From Breviolum minutum Mf 1.05b.01 (Eukaryota > Sar > Dinophyceae > Suessiales > Symbiodiniaceae): a stretch of DNA of 64,000 nucleotides. The notes below the pieces were generated by a model. It searched no databases. It saw nothing but the letters and a program-made list of their open reading frames with translations, and had not been told where the DNA came from. The first letter of the stretch is position 1. Each line of letters opens with the position of its first letter. The translations under genes and the position numbers were made by a program. Where the stretch lies: assembly GCA_000507305.1 (NCBI GenBank), contig DF240037.1, positions 1-64,000 of the forward strand. Direction: 5' to 3'. Below are positions 33,300 through 44,556 of the stretch, piece by piece.

Positions 33300-33329
33300 T
33301 CTAATTGTTGGTAATGAAATTTCAGGGCC

Positions 33330-33440
33330 CCTGGGTTTTTTGTTGGATATAGGGGATGAACTACTACCCATAAGGGGATCATAATGAACCATGATACAAG
33401 GATCCCCCCAACCTTAAACAACCAGGGACCAGTTATGACT
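33330..33440 (+). mobile_element. Family F MITE, copy 6
   Basis: ATATAGGGGATGAACTACTA, CCATGATACAAGGATCCCC, AAACAACCAGG in family order. Confidence 0.75.
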
Positions 33441-34089
33441 CATGGAAGGTAAGGCACCCCCGTTTTTTTTCTTGGCAAACAATTTGTTGGCACGAACCTC
33501 GCTGTTGCAGCTTCTACCAACTCTTTAGAGGCACAACTTTTTTGGTGCAAAAAAATATCCTTTTTTTTTCGAAGACCTCCAACCGGGCCCCCAGTTCCAT
33601 GTAATCCCTCCTTGAAACTTAGTACCTGAAACTAATATATGAATGGTTGGTTCAGATGTACTTTCCTTTGTGGGACCTGGCCTATATTTCAGGGGGTAAA
33701 CAACTCGCTGTTCGTTTCAGGTGTTTCAGGGTTCAATTTGTACCTACCTCTCTTGGCCACTGTCAAACTTGGCGCAGATTTGATGAATCGATGTTGGGGC
33801 GCTATGGTGGGTTGCAGGGAGTCTCAGGGTTCAGACTTGGGGCTGGCAGGTGAGTTCTTTTTGGTTTTTTGGGGATCCGAAATTTCTCACAAATTGTGGC
33901 CTAAAAAAGGCCTCTGAAGTTGGCGGATTTTGTTTTGAGGGACCCATGACCCTAAGATTCCTAATTTGTGGCTTTTTTGGGAGAATGAAAATAAGATCTT
34001 TCAAAATAAGGACTCAGATTTGATGTGTCGAAATGCCAAGCTTTTGTGAATTTGACTCAGCTGATGACTCCGTGGTGCTGGTTTCTTTC

Positions 34090-34245
34090 ACATATATGAG
34101 GTCGTAACTCCCATTGTTTCTTTGTGGTAGGGGATGGGAAAATCAACCCAATTCCGTAGGGGTTTTCCAATAGCCATTGAATAAGGAGAGAGAGAGAGAT
34201 TCCCGTAATTAGAGGTGGGATGAGTTTATCCCCAATATAAGAAGT
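34090..34245. mobile_element. Family R repeat, copy 2
   Basis: CCCATTGTTTCTTTGTGGTA, GGAAAATCAACCCAATTCC and GAGGTGGGATGA blocks as at 12118. Contains a short GA run. Confidence 0.65.
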
Positions 34246-34646
34246 TTCCAAACATGTGGGATGATGATCCAATTTGGGCTTCTTTTTTTTTTTTCGAACA
34301 ACTCCCTGCCATGGCTCTCAATGTCCTGCAGCACCATGGACCATGGGATTTTATGTATATGGACCCCTTCAATCTAACCTTGGCCGCCTCACACAAAGAA
34401 ATGTAAACATGTCAGGACCCTATCATAGGTATGACCTAGATGAGATGATATATATATATGCATATGTATATCATAAATATATATTTATAAACAGCACATA
34501 CATGAAACCTTTTTTCAAGTGTTTTCAGAAAATCATAGATTGCACAGGACCCCAAAAAAACCGTTGAACATCAAACAGCAAAATCCCTTCAACAGTTCAA
34601 CTTGAGTCCGAAAGAACGAGGAATCCCAGGTTTGTGTCGCTTTCTT

Positions 34647-34764
34647 GGAGGATCATCCCATTTGGTAAGTGGTTAATAAACCATTGTTAGCAAAATCCCC
34701 AATTCCTGTGGTTAAAAAGCCCTTACAAAATGGCCGAAATTCATGGCTTATAAATATTTATTAT
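34647..34764. mobile_element. Family B MITE broken by family A
   Basis: Starts CTTGGAGGATCATCCCA and keeps the ATGGCCGAAATTCATGGCTT inner block, then is cut at the family A element. No right end follows. Confidence 0.8.
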
Positions 34765-34871
34765 CTAGTTGGTGGTTGAACCAACCCTTTTGAAAAATAT
34801 ACTCGTGAAATTGGATCATTTCCCCAAGGATCCGGGTGAAAACAAAACATGTTTAAGTTGCCACCACCTAG
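34765..34871 (-). mobile_element. Family A MITE, reverse orientation
   Basis: CTAGTTGGTGGTTGAACC on the left and GGCAACTTAAAC..CACCACCTAG-type right end. It is the one clear copy in reverse orientation and is inserted in a B element. Confidence 0.85.
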
Positions 34872-34912
34872 ACACACAACTTGCACCATCCTATTTAGCA
34901 AGTGTTACTATA

Positions 34913-35080
34913 CTTGGAGGATCATCTACTTGGAGGGTACCTACTTGGAGGATCATCCCGTTTAGGAAGTGGTTTTTAAAAGATAACCATGGTGATGGTT
35001 TTCGTCCCCAATTCCTGGGGTGATCGGATCCCTTCCACATGGCTTAAACAAACGGCTTATAAATCTGGGGCCCATCCTCC
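34913..35080. mobile_element. Family B MITE with reiterated terminus
   Basis: Three successive copies of the left terminus (TACTTGGAGGATCATC, TACTTGGAGGGTACC, TACTTGGAGGATCATCCC) precede one body. Likely repeated insertion at its own TA. Confidence 0.82.
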
Positions 35081-35362
35081 AGCCCTGCCAGGGTATGGTG
35101 GATTCTTGGCCTTCAGCCTCCTACACTTTGCGGATTGGGTCCTACGGGTGCCTCGGATGTGAAGGTCCGACGTCAACGTCGTTTCGGGAGGACCGTGGTG
35201 GGATGCATGGTGGGATGATGGGAGATGGGAGGATGGGACGGACGTTGAAATGAAAAAGGACATGAAATGAAAGAATTCCGAGGCTCCACTGCACCAGCAT
35301 TGCTGTAACAGGCCATTTTTTTGTTGCCCACGAAAAAGTTGTGCCCTACGGATTCCATGAGG

Positions 35363-35489
35363 TCTTCAACTGGTTGGTTGATGATGCTTGATGGGATCCT
35401 TGTAGTGTTTTTTTTTAAATCCCGACATAAGTCGGTAGGATTTCCATCCCTTATATACTTTAAACAACCAGTTTTTTTTTTCATTGCTC
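35363..35489 (-). mobile_element. Family F MITE, reverse orientation
   Basis: ACTGGTTGGTTGATGATG and GGGATCCTTGTAG, then AGGATTTCCATCCC and AAACAACCAG, T10, CATTGCTCAG. The next bases stay open in all three plus frames for about 40 codons (e.g. LVAEIYSIFLYASYGIHLVA), so this may be an intron edge on the plus strand. Confidence 0.7.
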
Positions 35490-35747
35490 AGATGGGGATG
35501 GTGGTGGTTGGTGGTGCCCTTCCTCGTTGTTGGTCGCTGAGATCTATTCCATCTTCCTCTACGCCTCTTATGGAATTCATCTTGTGGCTTATGCCATGCT
35601 CCTGCCCATTCAGGCTGAGGGGGCGTGTGTTGGAAAAAATCACCGTAGATGGATGGCTGATGTGGAGATAGTGAGAAGTGTTGGCAGATTTTTTTTTTTG
35701 GACCAATTCATATGGTATGACCATGGTCATTACTTTCCATCAAAAAT

Positions 35748-35850
35748 TGAATGGGACCTTACCAACGCACCCCTAAGAAAGTTGCTAGAGCTATTAGATT
35801 CTCAGGTTTAGGGGTCCTTTCAGTGGATCCTGTTGGAGATTTCTTGGATA
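35748..35850 (+). mobile_element. Family M repeat, copy 1
   Basis: AATGGGACCTTACCAACG and TTAGGGGTCCTTTCAGTGGA arms, GCTAGAGCTATTAGATTCTC inside. About 90% like 42386-42485 by eye. Confidence 0.8.
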
Positions 35851-36369
35851 CTTTCAACTAATCATAGTTGCTAAGAATAGTTGACATACTAGTTGACATA
35901 CTAGTTGACCTAAGAGGGTAAGTGGATCCCTCCGGGAAACGAACATATTCAAAAATCGCAGCTGTCTTTTTTTTGGTCGATGCTTTGTTTCTGTCCCTCC
36001 AGATGTTTTTCATTATTTTCTGATTCTTCCCGAAGTGTTTATTCCTTGTTATACGGTTTTAGTATGTTTTAACTGTAAACACCCGTTAAAAATTAGTTAG
36101 CTAGATCTTGGGGGGGTGACCATAGATAGAATACACTGTATAATATATGTTTTCTCAGTTTATCTACTGTATCTACCTGTTTTTTTCCACATCAGAGAGG
36201 AGGTTGGTTCTGTTCAACTCAATCAAGGTCATTGGAGCCTTGCTCTCCATCTACATCACGTTTCTTGGTTGGAAGAAATCGTTGGATTCCAACCACCTGG
36301 TAGTGATTTGCTTGCATTTTTATGGAAAACCTAGTATAGAAATTGGATCAATTTGTTATTTCTAAGGGA

Positions 36370-36477
36370 AGTGGCAACGCAAATAGTCTTTTTTGAATTT
36401 TCACCCCGCAAAATTGCGGAGAAGATTCCCAATTTGACGAGCACATTTTTCAAAAGGGGTGGTTCAACCACCACCTA
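36370..36477 (+). mobile_element. Family A MITE, degraded left end
   Basis: TTTTCACCCCGCAAAATTGC core, TTTGACGAGCACATTTTTC and GGTTCAACCACCACCTA right arm. Confidence 0.7.
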
Positions 36478-36796
36478 CTGTAGTTTTTGAAGATATACAA
36501 AAATGGCTAAAAATCAAGATGAGGATGGAAAAAGTCACCCCATGATTTTGTGGATATTTCCTAGGAGCCTATCGTTGGGACTCGTGTAGCCACTGGCGTT
36601 AGGCCAAAAATGACTTGACTTTGGATGAACACCTTGAAGTGGGATTCTCCATTTTTTTTTTCGAGTTTTGGTTTTGGTAGTCTATTAATTTATTTTCCTG
36701 TCAACATTTAGATGGTACAATTCCCATATGCTCACTTTCGGACTGGAATGTTTACTTACATTTGCCATACATTTTAAGCCAAATGGGCAATGAAAA

Positions 36797-36923
36797 AAAA
36801 TGGGGTATATAGAGGATTATACTACCCAGTTAAATAGGTATTATAACAACGAACCATTATAAAGATCCCTACTAAACAAGCAGTATGATGCAAAGTAATA
36901 ATATTTTTTTTTTCGTGGCTCAA
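36797..36923 (+). mobile_element. Family F MITE, copy 7
   Basis: CTACCCAGTTAAATAGGTAT, CCATTATAAAGATCCCTACT, AAACAAGCAGTA, T10, CGTGGCTCA. Confidence 0.82.
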
Positions 36924-37152
36924 ATGGGGGTAAATATTCTATACACGGATACGCTTTCGGCCCGGAAAAAACCGGACCCGCTCCGAGATCGCTGGCTATT
37001 TTGACTATTTTGACTGCTGGAGGGTAAAAACCAGCAATAAACAAATCTGGATTTATTTTTTTTTGGGGGGGGAATAGATAGGGTCCTGTTTGGGGAAATC
37101 AATGGACATATATGGATGTTGGGGGAATCTATGATTGGTTTCGACCTATCAC

Positions 37153-37216
37153 CCAAGTTGTCAAACTTGGAGCCTTGGAGGTGCAGTTTGTGTTGGGGAA
37201 TGCTTGCAAGCAAGAA
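37153..37216 (-). CDS. Candidate exon, minus strand
   Basis: Minus strand: acceptor CAATACCCCCTCACAG, then 21 codons including FLLASIPQHKLHLQGSKF, one base, and the donor TTGG|GTGATAGG. GC at third positions is about 67%. No domain recognised. Confidence 0.42.
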
Positions 37217-37311
37217 CTGTGAGGGGGTATTGATCCAAGCTAAATGACCACTTGGAAACCCTGGTTGTCCGGAATTATACCAGGGATGAAACACTACCTC
37301 GTCCAAGAATT

Positions 37312-37420
37312 CATGACTGGTCAACCAACCACCCCCCCCAAAAAAAACTCTCCAAAGCAAAAAGGCCTTGTGATCAGGGCTTATGAAAACCATTGGTTTC
37401 CCCTAACCCTTGGACCCAAG
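37312..37420. mobile_element. Family H MITE, diverged
   Basis: CTGGTCAACCAACCACCCCC arm, AAAGGCCTTGTGATCAGGGC and ACCATTGGTTTCCCCTAAC. Confidence 0.65.
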
Positions 37421-37845
37421 AATGTGTTTCATTCATGATTCAGTATGAGAATTCCTAGGAAGCTAAGGTGGATCTAACCCTGGCACAAGTTTTTGTTTTT
37501 TCTTTCGCGAGCACAGCCCGCAAACCGGCGAGCGCAAACCCCAGTTTGTTTCGGGAAATGCCATGCAACTCGGGGGGATCTATTTTCAAGAAGATCAACA
37601 ATCTCCAGAAAAAAAAACAGAACACCTTTGCCACATCTGCAAATTCATCGGCACCGGCCCGACCGACTTTTGGTGAATTTTTAAATTTGTATCTTCAAGA
37701 ACAATCACCCGAAGGGAAAGGACATTTTTTTTTCCTCCCCAAAACTAACATGACATAGCCCCTGAAAATAGGCCGAAAGGGCCCCAAAAAGAAAGTATAT
37801 ACATCTGATCCAACCATCCTACAACCTCCATGAGACATACTGGTT

Positions 37846-37935
37846 GTTTAATAGGGATGCTTATAATGGATTATTTAAGAAATCCCCATATAACTAGGTA
37901 GTACAGATCCCCCTACATACCCTAAATAACCCAGT
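37846..37935 (-). mobile_element. Family F MITE, reverse orientation
   Basis: ACTGGTTGTTTAATAGGGAT, TTATAATGGATTATTTAAG and CCCTAAATAACCCAGTTTT. Confidence 0.75.
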
Positions 37936-38428
37936 TTTGGGGAAGGTAACCGGGTAACCTTCCCCCAACGGACGACAAAAACCGAGGTTTCATGATGCGG
38001 ATGTCTTGTTGATCATGCACAACAGCAAGGGCTGGTGGGGAGATCTCAGGGATGTGGTTTTGTCGGGTAGACCCGAAAAAAAAAACAACAAGATTCTTTA
38101 AGTTGATCTTTGAGGGGGTTTACCTCTTATGACTCGAAGTACATAAATGTCTTCAACTTTTCATTTTTTTTGTTGGGACACCTAAGTTTTGCCAGACAAA
38201 TTCGTTTGGGGAGAGCAACAAAAAGCATCAAAAAAAAGCACCTGGGAACTTTGAATGTTTTTTGTTTCTCCAAGGTTTTTTCGGTAATGGGTGAATTTTC
38301 CATCCCCTTATGCGGTATGCGACATCTGACCCTTTTCGGTGGCTGGCGGTTTGGTAGGCAACACGGAACACTCAAAAAAAACACCACCACACTCTGGACG
38401 ATGGAGCGATAGTTGAAGGAGCCGGATC

Positions 38429-38527
38429 ACTCTGGTAAACGAACATAGCACTGGAAAATGGACTCTTTGAAGATATATTTCCTATTGAAAATGGGGATAT
38501 TCAATTGCTATGTTAGTTTACAGAGGG
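38429..38527. mobile_element. Family D MITE, copy 5
   Basis: CTCTGGTAAACGAACATAGC and GCTATGTTAGTTTACAGAGG arms around ATATTTCCTATTGAAAATG. Confidence 0.9.
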
Positions 38528-38534
38528 TATCTCA

Positions 38535-39080
38535 GTATTTTTTCAGTTTGGCAAATGATAATCGTTCACCTTTAAATGCAACCAGCAAAAGTAAACTTCG
38601 ATAAATGGCCAGCCAAACTTAGCAAAGAAGATGACGCTGGTTGTCAGCGTGCCAATTGATGTAAACCCACTAGATTTGACATAGATGCCAAAAATATCCA
38701 AAAACGATGGATTGGAAAATGTATCTCTCTCCAAAACAAACACGGCTACATATTTTGGGTATGTTAGAATTCCATGGGGTACTTCATGGTGTAAGTTTAC
38801 AAAACCCACCGCTCTTACGACTTCGGAGTACTAGCAATTGATGACTTTAACAGGTACAGAATGATGACCGAAATGTACCCACAGGCAAAAACTCCTCTTC
38901 TTCATGGTGTCCTTGTTATTCCTGGGTTGCTGCCAGCTGATTCAGGCCGTTTTGGAGGGTAGGGATTTTGCTAGATTTTGCAGTTTTCTTTTTCCAAGGG
39001 AGAGATTTTATTGGTGGATACTTTGGGTGGTCAAAACATCACCTTTTTTTTGGAGAGGTTTTTTTGAGAAAACCCTATTA
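38535..39080. other. Stretch without confident gene
   Basis: Short open frames only. A plus-strand block at 39187-39267 ends in a good donor (GGCCAG|GTTAGT) and reads VQFKDDFIRDGLLVG, but its codon bias is no better than the reverse strand. Confidence 0.3.
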
Positions 39081-39124
39081 GAATTGATGATTTCGGGGTA
39101 CCACTATTTTCCGAAACATCCATA
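39078..39124. mobile_element. Family I MITE, right half
   Basis: AACCCTATTAGAATTGATGA, GGGGTACCACTATTTTCC and GAAACATCC. The left half is absent. Confidence 0.65.
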
Positions 39125-39352
39125 TGGAAACATTATTCAATTCCTTTGTGTTTTTTTTCCCTCTGAATCTGGAAATGTCAAGGTCCAATTCAAGGACGAT
39201 TTTATTCGGGATGGATTATTAGTTGGCTTGTCAGGTGCTTGTCGCGAAAGTTGGGCTCTGGCCAGGTTAGTAATATATCCATGGGATGGTTCTGGTTAGA
39301 TGGCTCTGGTAAATAGAATCATCCTTTGTTGGTGGTATGTATACCATTGATG

Positions 39353-39458
39353 CTGTTGATGGTTCAGAAATCCAGTTGAGGTTGGTAGTTTTTCCCATTA
39401 TTTACAAGGTTATGGTTTCATACACCCCAGGTGGTGCAGACTTTTTTCCATCAACCGT
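39353..39458. mobile_element. Family C MITE, copy 6
   Basis: CTGTTGATGGTTCAGAAAT and TTTTTTCCATCAACCG; AGTTGAGGTTGGTAG inside. Confidence 0.85.
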
Positions 39459-39608
39459 ATTGATACATCTTGCCTTATCGGATGGCAAAATATTACCTAC
39501 CACCTCATACCAGAATCAGAAAGGACAAATTTCAGCACTGGGAAGCTTCACTTTTGCCAGCTCAGCAAAGTGATATTTTGCACGGCAAATTTGCAAAGCC
39601 TCCAGGTC

Positions 39609-39684
39609 CTTCAGGGGTCATTAAGGTCATGAACTTGCCCATATTGGGGGTATCAAACAATGCAAATTGATGGTAACTTGTAGT
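39609..39684. mobile_element. Family K MITE cut by family A
   Basis: TCAGGGGTCATTAAGGTC, GGGGGTATCAAACAATGCAAA and GATGGTAACTT, then the A element. The other end was not found. Confidence 0.6.
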
Positions 39685-39788
39685 CCGGTTGGTGGTTTTA
39701 AATATTTTTTATTTTCACCCTTATTTTCGGAGAAGATTCCCATTTTGACTCATATTTTTCCAAATGGGTTGATTCAACCACCGGCCAG
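39685..39788 (+). mobile_element. Family A MITE
   Basis: CCGGTTGGTGGTTTTAAA and GGTTGATTCAACCACCGGCCAG, flanked by TAGT on both sides (4-bp duplication). Confidence 0.9.
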
Positions 39789-40304
39789 TAGTAGTGGTTT
39801 AACCTTAAAGGGGTGCAAGAAGTTTGGGTTGGTGTCATATATATCATGAAAACCCTGTCAGGTTGGTAGAAAAACTTCCAGCAAGTTTAATGGCTGGTTC
39901 ACCCACCAAAAATCCAACCCCCTGGGATATTCCGGAGATTTTCACCGACACTTGGAGTTGGAAATCATTGTCAGGTGAACCAGGCGTTATATAAACCTTG
40001 GGGGTGTGGGTTGCTCCCATTTGTTTCGGTGCCGCAGCAGCAGCATTTTTCCCGATTTTGGGGTGTGTTTTTCGAAATCGTTGGCAGGTGAAACGGGCCT
40101 GGTCCAGACAGTTGCATAGTCCCGAGGTGCCTGGGGGTTTGGCTTGGATTCTTTGGGGGCAATTTTTGTTGGAGTGAAAAAAACCGATGGTTTTTGGCTG
40201 GTCAACCAACCACCAACCCCTCCCGGGCCACGTACCCGGCTGTTTCTAGTCTGTCAAAGGGATGATGGGCCAGAATTGTTGAAGCCCTTGAAATCATTAC
40301 AGTA

Positions 40305-40413
40305 CACCCTGGAAGATTAACGGCTGGAACCTACAGCCATCACCCATGAAAAGAAAGGAACATGATCTTCCAAACCTCCAGGGAATTATGGTCCATGTTA
40401 ATCTTCCAGGGTG
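40305..40413. mobile_element. Family E-type MITE (CACCCTGGAAG subtype)
   Basis: CACCCTGGAAGATTAACGG and CCATGTTAATCTTCCAGGGTG, TA on both sides. Confidence 0.88.
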
Positions 40414-40941
40414 TATATAAACACCAAGCCTCAGCAAGCCTCGGTGGATAAACAGGTGGTGGCTGATCCTAGTGCCCACCACGGCATCCAAACAACTTTG
40501 AGGCGGTAAATTTGAACCCCTAAACATCTCCTGAGAAGGCTTTTTTACGGGGTTCCAAACACCTTCTCACCATGGCCTTGGAGGATTTTGGAGGTCTAGA
40601 GAGAGTGGATTTGGGGAAAAGTTCTATGCATCATCAGAACATGCCTCCAAAACCACTGTAATTAATTTAGTATGGAAAAAAACCGGTTGCGAATAAACAC
40701 TCAGCCCTCCAACAGGATTTTCTTCGGAAATGATGTCACGTCAATGAATTCATTCACAGCTTTTGTTAGGGACTTCTCCAAGGGACCCCCAAAAAAAGCA
40801 CGGTGGGACCCTCTTCCCATGAGCGGGGGAATTCAGGGGAATGTGGGTCGCACCTATGGGGTGGAATTTTGGAACATTTACCTCTTGGATTTATATAGAT
40901 GCAAGTTTTTATGCATCACGAAAAATGGAAGAATCATGGGA

Positions 40942-40943
<2 letters not shown>

Positions 40944-40977
<34 letters not shown>
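40944..40977. repeat. (AT)n microsatellite
   Basis: Seventeen AT units directly abutting a family A element. Confidence 0.95.
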
Positions 40978-40978
<1 letters not shown>

Positions 40979-41079
40979 TAGGTGGCGGTTTCAAATAATT
41001 TTTTATTTTCACCCCCGAAAATTGGGGAAGAGATCCCAATTGTCTTATATTTTTCGATTGGGTTGAAACCACCAAGCAG
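40978..41079 (+). mobile_element. Family A MITE
   Basis: CTAGGTGGCGGTTTCAAA and GGTTGAAACCACCAAGCAG, TATA on both sides. Confidence 0.9.
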
Positions 41080-41330
41080 TATATTTGCCTGCCTACAATA
41101 AAAAATCAACCATTCATGTGAGTCAATCATATACCTTCCACTCGATGCATCCCAAGTTTTGGGTGACGTGACGTTCCGCCATGGTGAAGTTCTGTGAATC
41201 GACCGCCCATGCGAAAGGTGGTCTTGGACATGGATGATACCAAGGCGAAGGTGGAAACGAGACAAGGGGGAGCAGTGCTCAAGGGGTTGGATGGTTGGAT
41301 GGTTGGTTGTTTTAGTAAGAGGATTATCTT

Positions 41331-41448
41331 CCCCTGGAGATTAACGACATTTTGCACATAAATCACGGAGGTTTGGTTCAGATCATTTTCCTTCCTTTCT
41401 TTAAAAATGGGTGATTTGCGGGTTCCAGCCGTTAATCTTCCAGGGAGT
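41331..41448. mobile_element. Family E-type MITE
   Basis: CCCCTGGAGATTAACGAC and GCCGTTAATCTTCCAGGGAG arms, GGAGGTTTGGTTCAGATC core. Confidence 0.82.
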
Positions 41449-42207
41449 ATACTTGCCACTTGTATGGCGATTGTAATAATTACAGATATAAAAGATCCCT
41501 GAACCCGAACCAATCAGCATTTCATGGTTCATGTCATGTCAGGGTTTTGTTGCCGCTGCTCCAGTCACACAATCAAAGTGTCATCATCAGACAAGGGCAT
41601 ACGGCATACCCTTTGAATCCTGGGACGTCAAAGCTGTCTATTTTGAGCCCCTGCTACACAGGTTCATTTCACCCCTCCATTAGAGCGGGTCCCAGCTGAT
41701 TCTTAGGGTAAGAAAAAGCTACTTGGTATACCTGTCTCTTGATGATTTTCTTAAAGCAAGAGTTGAAAATCTCATCCCACAATAAAATCCCCCCAACCAA
41801 ACCCTGTAACTTTTTGTGAAAGCAGAGCTTGGTTTCGTTTTCGTTGGTGGACCGTACAGCACGAGGGAACGTTTCAGTATCTGTTTTTTTTTTTCAATCC
41901 TTGAAGGGGATTCCAATTTCTGACAAACAAAAAGCCCCTCCTGAAGCGGAAAAAAACATCCTTCAACCTTCAGCCTGAACATATTTTTGGTCATACATAA
42001 ATATGTACCTGGAAAGCAGCCGTTGCGACGTTAATTTCCATCAACTAGAAATCCCTAAAACCAAACAAAAGTTGCCTAACAAAAATGCTACACTATGTTT
42101 TCCATATATAGAATCTTTCATTTTCAGAAATCACCCTTTCCAACTCCCCCCTTCCAACTCATCCAACTAACCCTTGAGACTTCCCACTCTTTTAAAGGGC
42201 CTAAAAC

Positions 42208-42282
42208 CCCATAGGAAGCCGAAGACCGTGCCGCCGATGCGGGGAGCCTGCCGGACTTTGGCGCGGCCGAGGCTCCGGATAT
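42208..42282 (-). CDS. Candidate exon, minus strand, GC-rich
   Basis: Minus strand: ACCCGTTTCGCAG, two bases, then IRSLGRAKVRQAPRIGGTVF and four more codons, one base, and G|GTTTTAGG. About 84% GC at third positions. The rival frames are a Ser/Ala/Pro-rich minus frame (about 67%) and a plus frame EAEDRAADAGSLPDFGAAEA (about 69%), so the frame call rests on codon bias. The acceptor CGTTTCGCAG resembles that at 17543. Confidence 0.42.
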
Positions 42283-42385
42283 CTGCGAAACGGGTTTTTT
42301 TCCATGGAAGGCCTGGGGGAAAAAAAGACCTGACAAAAACAACGGGTTTAGTGCAACGAAGTCACCTTGAACTATTCCATCAAAA

Positions 42386-42485
42386 ACTGAATGGGACCTT
42401 ACCAACGGACCCCTAAGTGAGGTGCTAGAGTTATTAGATACTCAGGTTTAGGGGTCCGTTCAGTAGGTCCTGTTGGAGATTTCTT
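42386..42485 (+). mobile_element. Family M repeat, copy 2
   Basis: GGGACCTTACCAACGGACCC and TTAGGGGTCCGTTCAGTAGG arms, a roughly 20-bp inverted repeat. Confidence 0.82.
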
Positions 42486-42984
42486 AAAACTATGCTTTGT
42501 TTTTTTTGGTAGCCTTTGAATATCATTGCTTTGCTGATGAATTAGCAGAAAAACTGAGTTGAATTTAGGCTTGGCTTTGGTTTTTGTTGGTGATTTTTTT
42601 ACGGGATTGTATCATGATGAATCACCATCTTTCACCACCATTTGGGAGAATCTTTTTTTTACTTTTTCCAGGCATCAACCATGCAAATCCAAGTCAACTT
42701 TCCGCAAACATTCAAAAATATCAAAAAAGTATCTGTAGATTCCCAACCTTCCCCAAAAACATTCTGAAAATCTGAAAAAACATCTATAGGTCATTCCCAA
42801 CCTTTTTTCCCCCTCCATGTTTTCCCTATATATACCTAGAGCCCCAATAACCTCGATTTTTGAAGGTCAAACCCCCCAAAACAAGGCCTCCCCCAATCAA
42901 AACAAGGGGCCCCACCCGATTTGGGATCTAGGTTCTTCTGGGAACATCTTCTTAGGGGACATGTTTTCAACTTACTCAGAGAAA

Positions 42985-43122
42985 TATATACGGAACTGGA
43001 AGATCAGGGTATATATCGCATACTAGGATGTAAATGGAAAGTAAATGGGTTATATCCCCAATATACCGTAGCTTATAATCCATTTACTAACCATTTACTA
43101 TCTTCTCGGGACATCTAAGTAC
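42985..43122. mobile_element. Family J-like palindromic element
   Basis: AGTAAATGGGTTATATCCCC and CCATTTACTAACCATTTACT inner pairing. Outer ends diverged (AAGATCAGG/TCTCGGGACATC). Confidence 0.6.
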
Positions 43123-43486
43123 TTCCATGTATTTGTTGCTCCTCATCTCCAAAAAAATTCCCATGGGCACTTGCATAAATGGGCTCCCAGGCCATCGTAA
43201 AGTAGTTGATCGGATCACTCCCCCATTTATAAGACATAAGACAAGGCCCATTTGGAAGGGGAATGTGACCCCACTGAGGGGGACAACAACGATCGGAAAT
43301 GGTGCTAATTTGTGATGAACCTTGGAATTTATCGTGAAAAAAGGCTCCCAAAATTGGAGGCTCATTGCCTTTTACAAAATTGGCATTCACCCACCTACCC
43401 CTCTCTTAGGTATAAAGGCTTAGTAACCGTTGGTTTCCCTTAAGGACTTACTTACAAATGGGGGTTATAAACTTACTCCTCCATCA

Positions 43487-43646
43487 CTTGGAGGATCATC
43501 CCAATTAATAAATATTAATAAGTGGTTAATAACCATGGTTGGTAAGTCCCGATTCCTGTGGTTATTCCCCTTCCAGATGGCCGAAATTTATAGCTTCCAA
43601 ACAGGGGTGATCCTAACTACTTACAAACTGAAAATGATCCTCCAAG
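43487..43646. mobile_element. Family B MITE, copy 7
   Basis: CTTGGAGGATCATCCCA and GAAAATGATCCTCCAAG; inner block like copy 1. Confidence 0.88.
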
Positions 43647-43727
43647 TGTCTCTGGATACCGGTCATCTTCAGATTACATAGGGGCTTCTTCCCCTTCACT
43701 CACTTGACTGGTCGCTCACTGTTCCCT

Positions 43728-43912
43728 AGGATGATCCTAGCTAGTTACTAACTGGGATGATCATGATTATAGGTTTACCCAACCATTTACCACAAATGAA
43801 GGTTTAGTTCAGGATTCCCGATCCTAAAAGATATAATAGTCCTGGTGATGATTCCCTACTTACTCACCTTGGTTATTAACCACTTACGTCCTTCCTGGGA
43901 TGATCCTCCAAG
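43728..43912. mobile_element. Family B MITE, copy 8
   Basis: Left arm degraded (CTAGGATGATCCTAG), right arm CTGGGATGATCCTCCAAG followed by TA. Its right half is part of the duplication shared with 48.84 kb. Confidence 0.72.
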
Positions 43913-44095
43913 TATCCTATAGATGATCACCATATCACCCCTGGGATGTTTGCTCAAACCTTGCAAATAATGGGCCAAAGTGCCAACCTCAACTGGTGAG
44001 TTTACCATTTTGCCCATTCAACAGTAGTTTCTGTCGCCCCCTTTGAGAGTCGGGTCTGGTCTTTATGGGTCAATCATGTTGGATGATCCTCCGGC
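43876..44095 (+). repeat. Local duplication, copy 1
   Basis: About 220 bp matching 48841-49063 across element boundaries: family B right end, TATCACCCCTGGGATGTTTG, CCATTCAACAGTAGTTT, GGTCTGGTCTTTATGGGTC, ATGATCCTCCGG. The match runs beyond any single MITE. Confidence 0.85.
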
Positions 44096-44120
44096 TAAAA
44101 GATACCCTCGGCTGCCATGT

Positions 44121-44224
44121 GGGTGTTTCCAAAAATAGTGGTACTCCCAAATCATCCATTTTTAATAGGGTTTTCCATTATTTTCACCATCCATTTTGGG
44201 ATACCACTATTTTCGGAAACACTC
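44121..44224. mobile_element. Family I MITE, copy 1
   Basis: GGGTGTTTCCAAAAATAGTG and CACTATTTTCGGAAACACTC, flanked by ATGT on both sides. Confidence 0.92.
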
Positions 44225-44237
44225 ATGTTAGTGGGAC

Positions 44238-44346
44238 CCTGGGAGCCCATGGATCCTCCCAAAACTGCCATTGAATTGCCACTGCCAGCGCATCACCCCG
44301 GTGGCCTTGGTAACGGGTGTGCCCTTTCTCTTGATCCATTGGGTCT
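44238..44346 (-). CDS. Candidate exon, minus strand
   Basis: Minus strand: a long pyrimidine tract ending CACCTGGTTGCAG, two bases, 35 codons including TQWIKRKGTPVTKATGVM and WQWQFNGSFGRIHGLP, two bases, and GG|GTCCCA. About 71% GC at third positions, against 50% for the plus frame. It starts in the phase left by 45709-45787. The rest of the long minus frame is family E sequence and is not coding. No family recognised. Confidence 0.5.
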
Positions 44347-44556
44347 CTGCAACCAGGTGTGGTGGTGGGAAACGGACCGGGGAAGATGGAGCCCCAAAAA
44401 ATTTGAGTGTTCTGAATTTTTTTGGGGGTTCAAAAAGAATGACTACAAAGTGGAGGTTGGATTTTTTGGTATATAGTTTTTTTTGAAGATCCTTTGAACT
44501 GTTAAGAAAGGTTTTATTTTGTTTCCTTGTTGTATATGTTTGTTCGGAGGGGAGTA

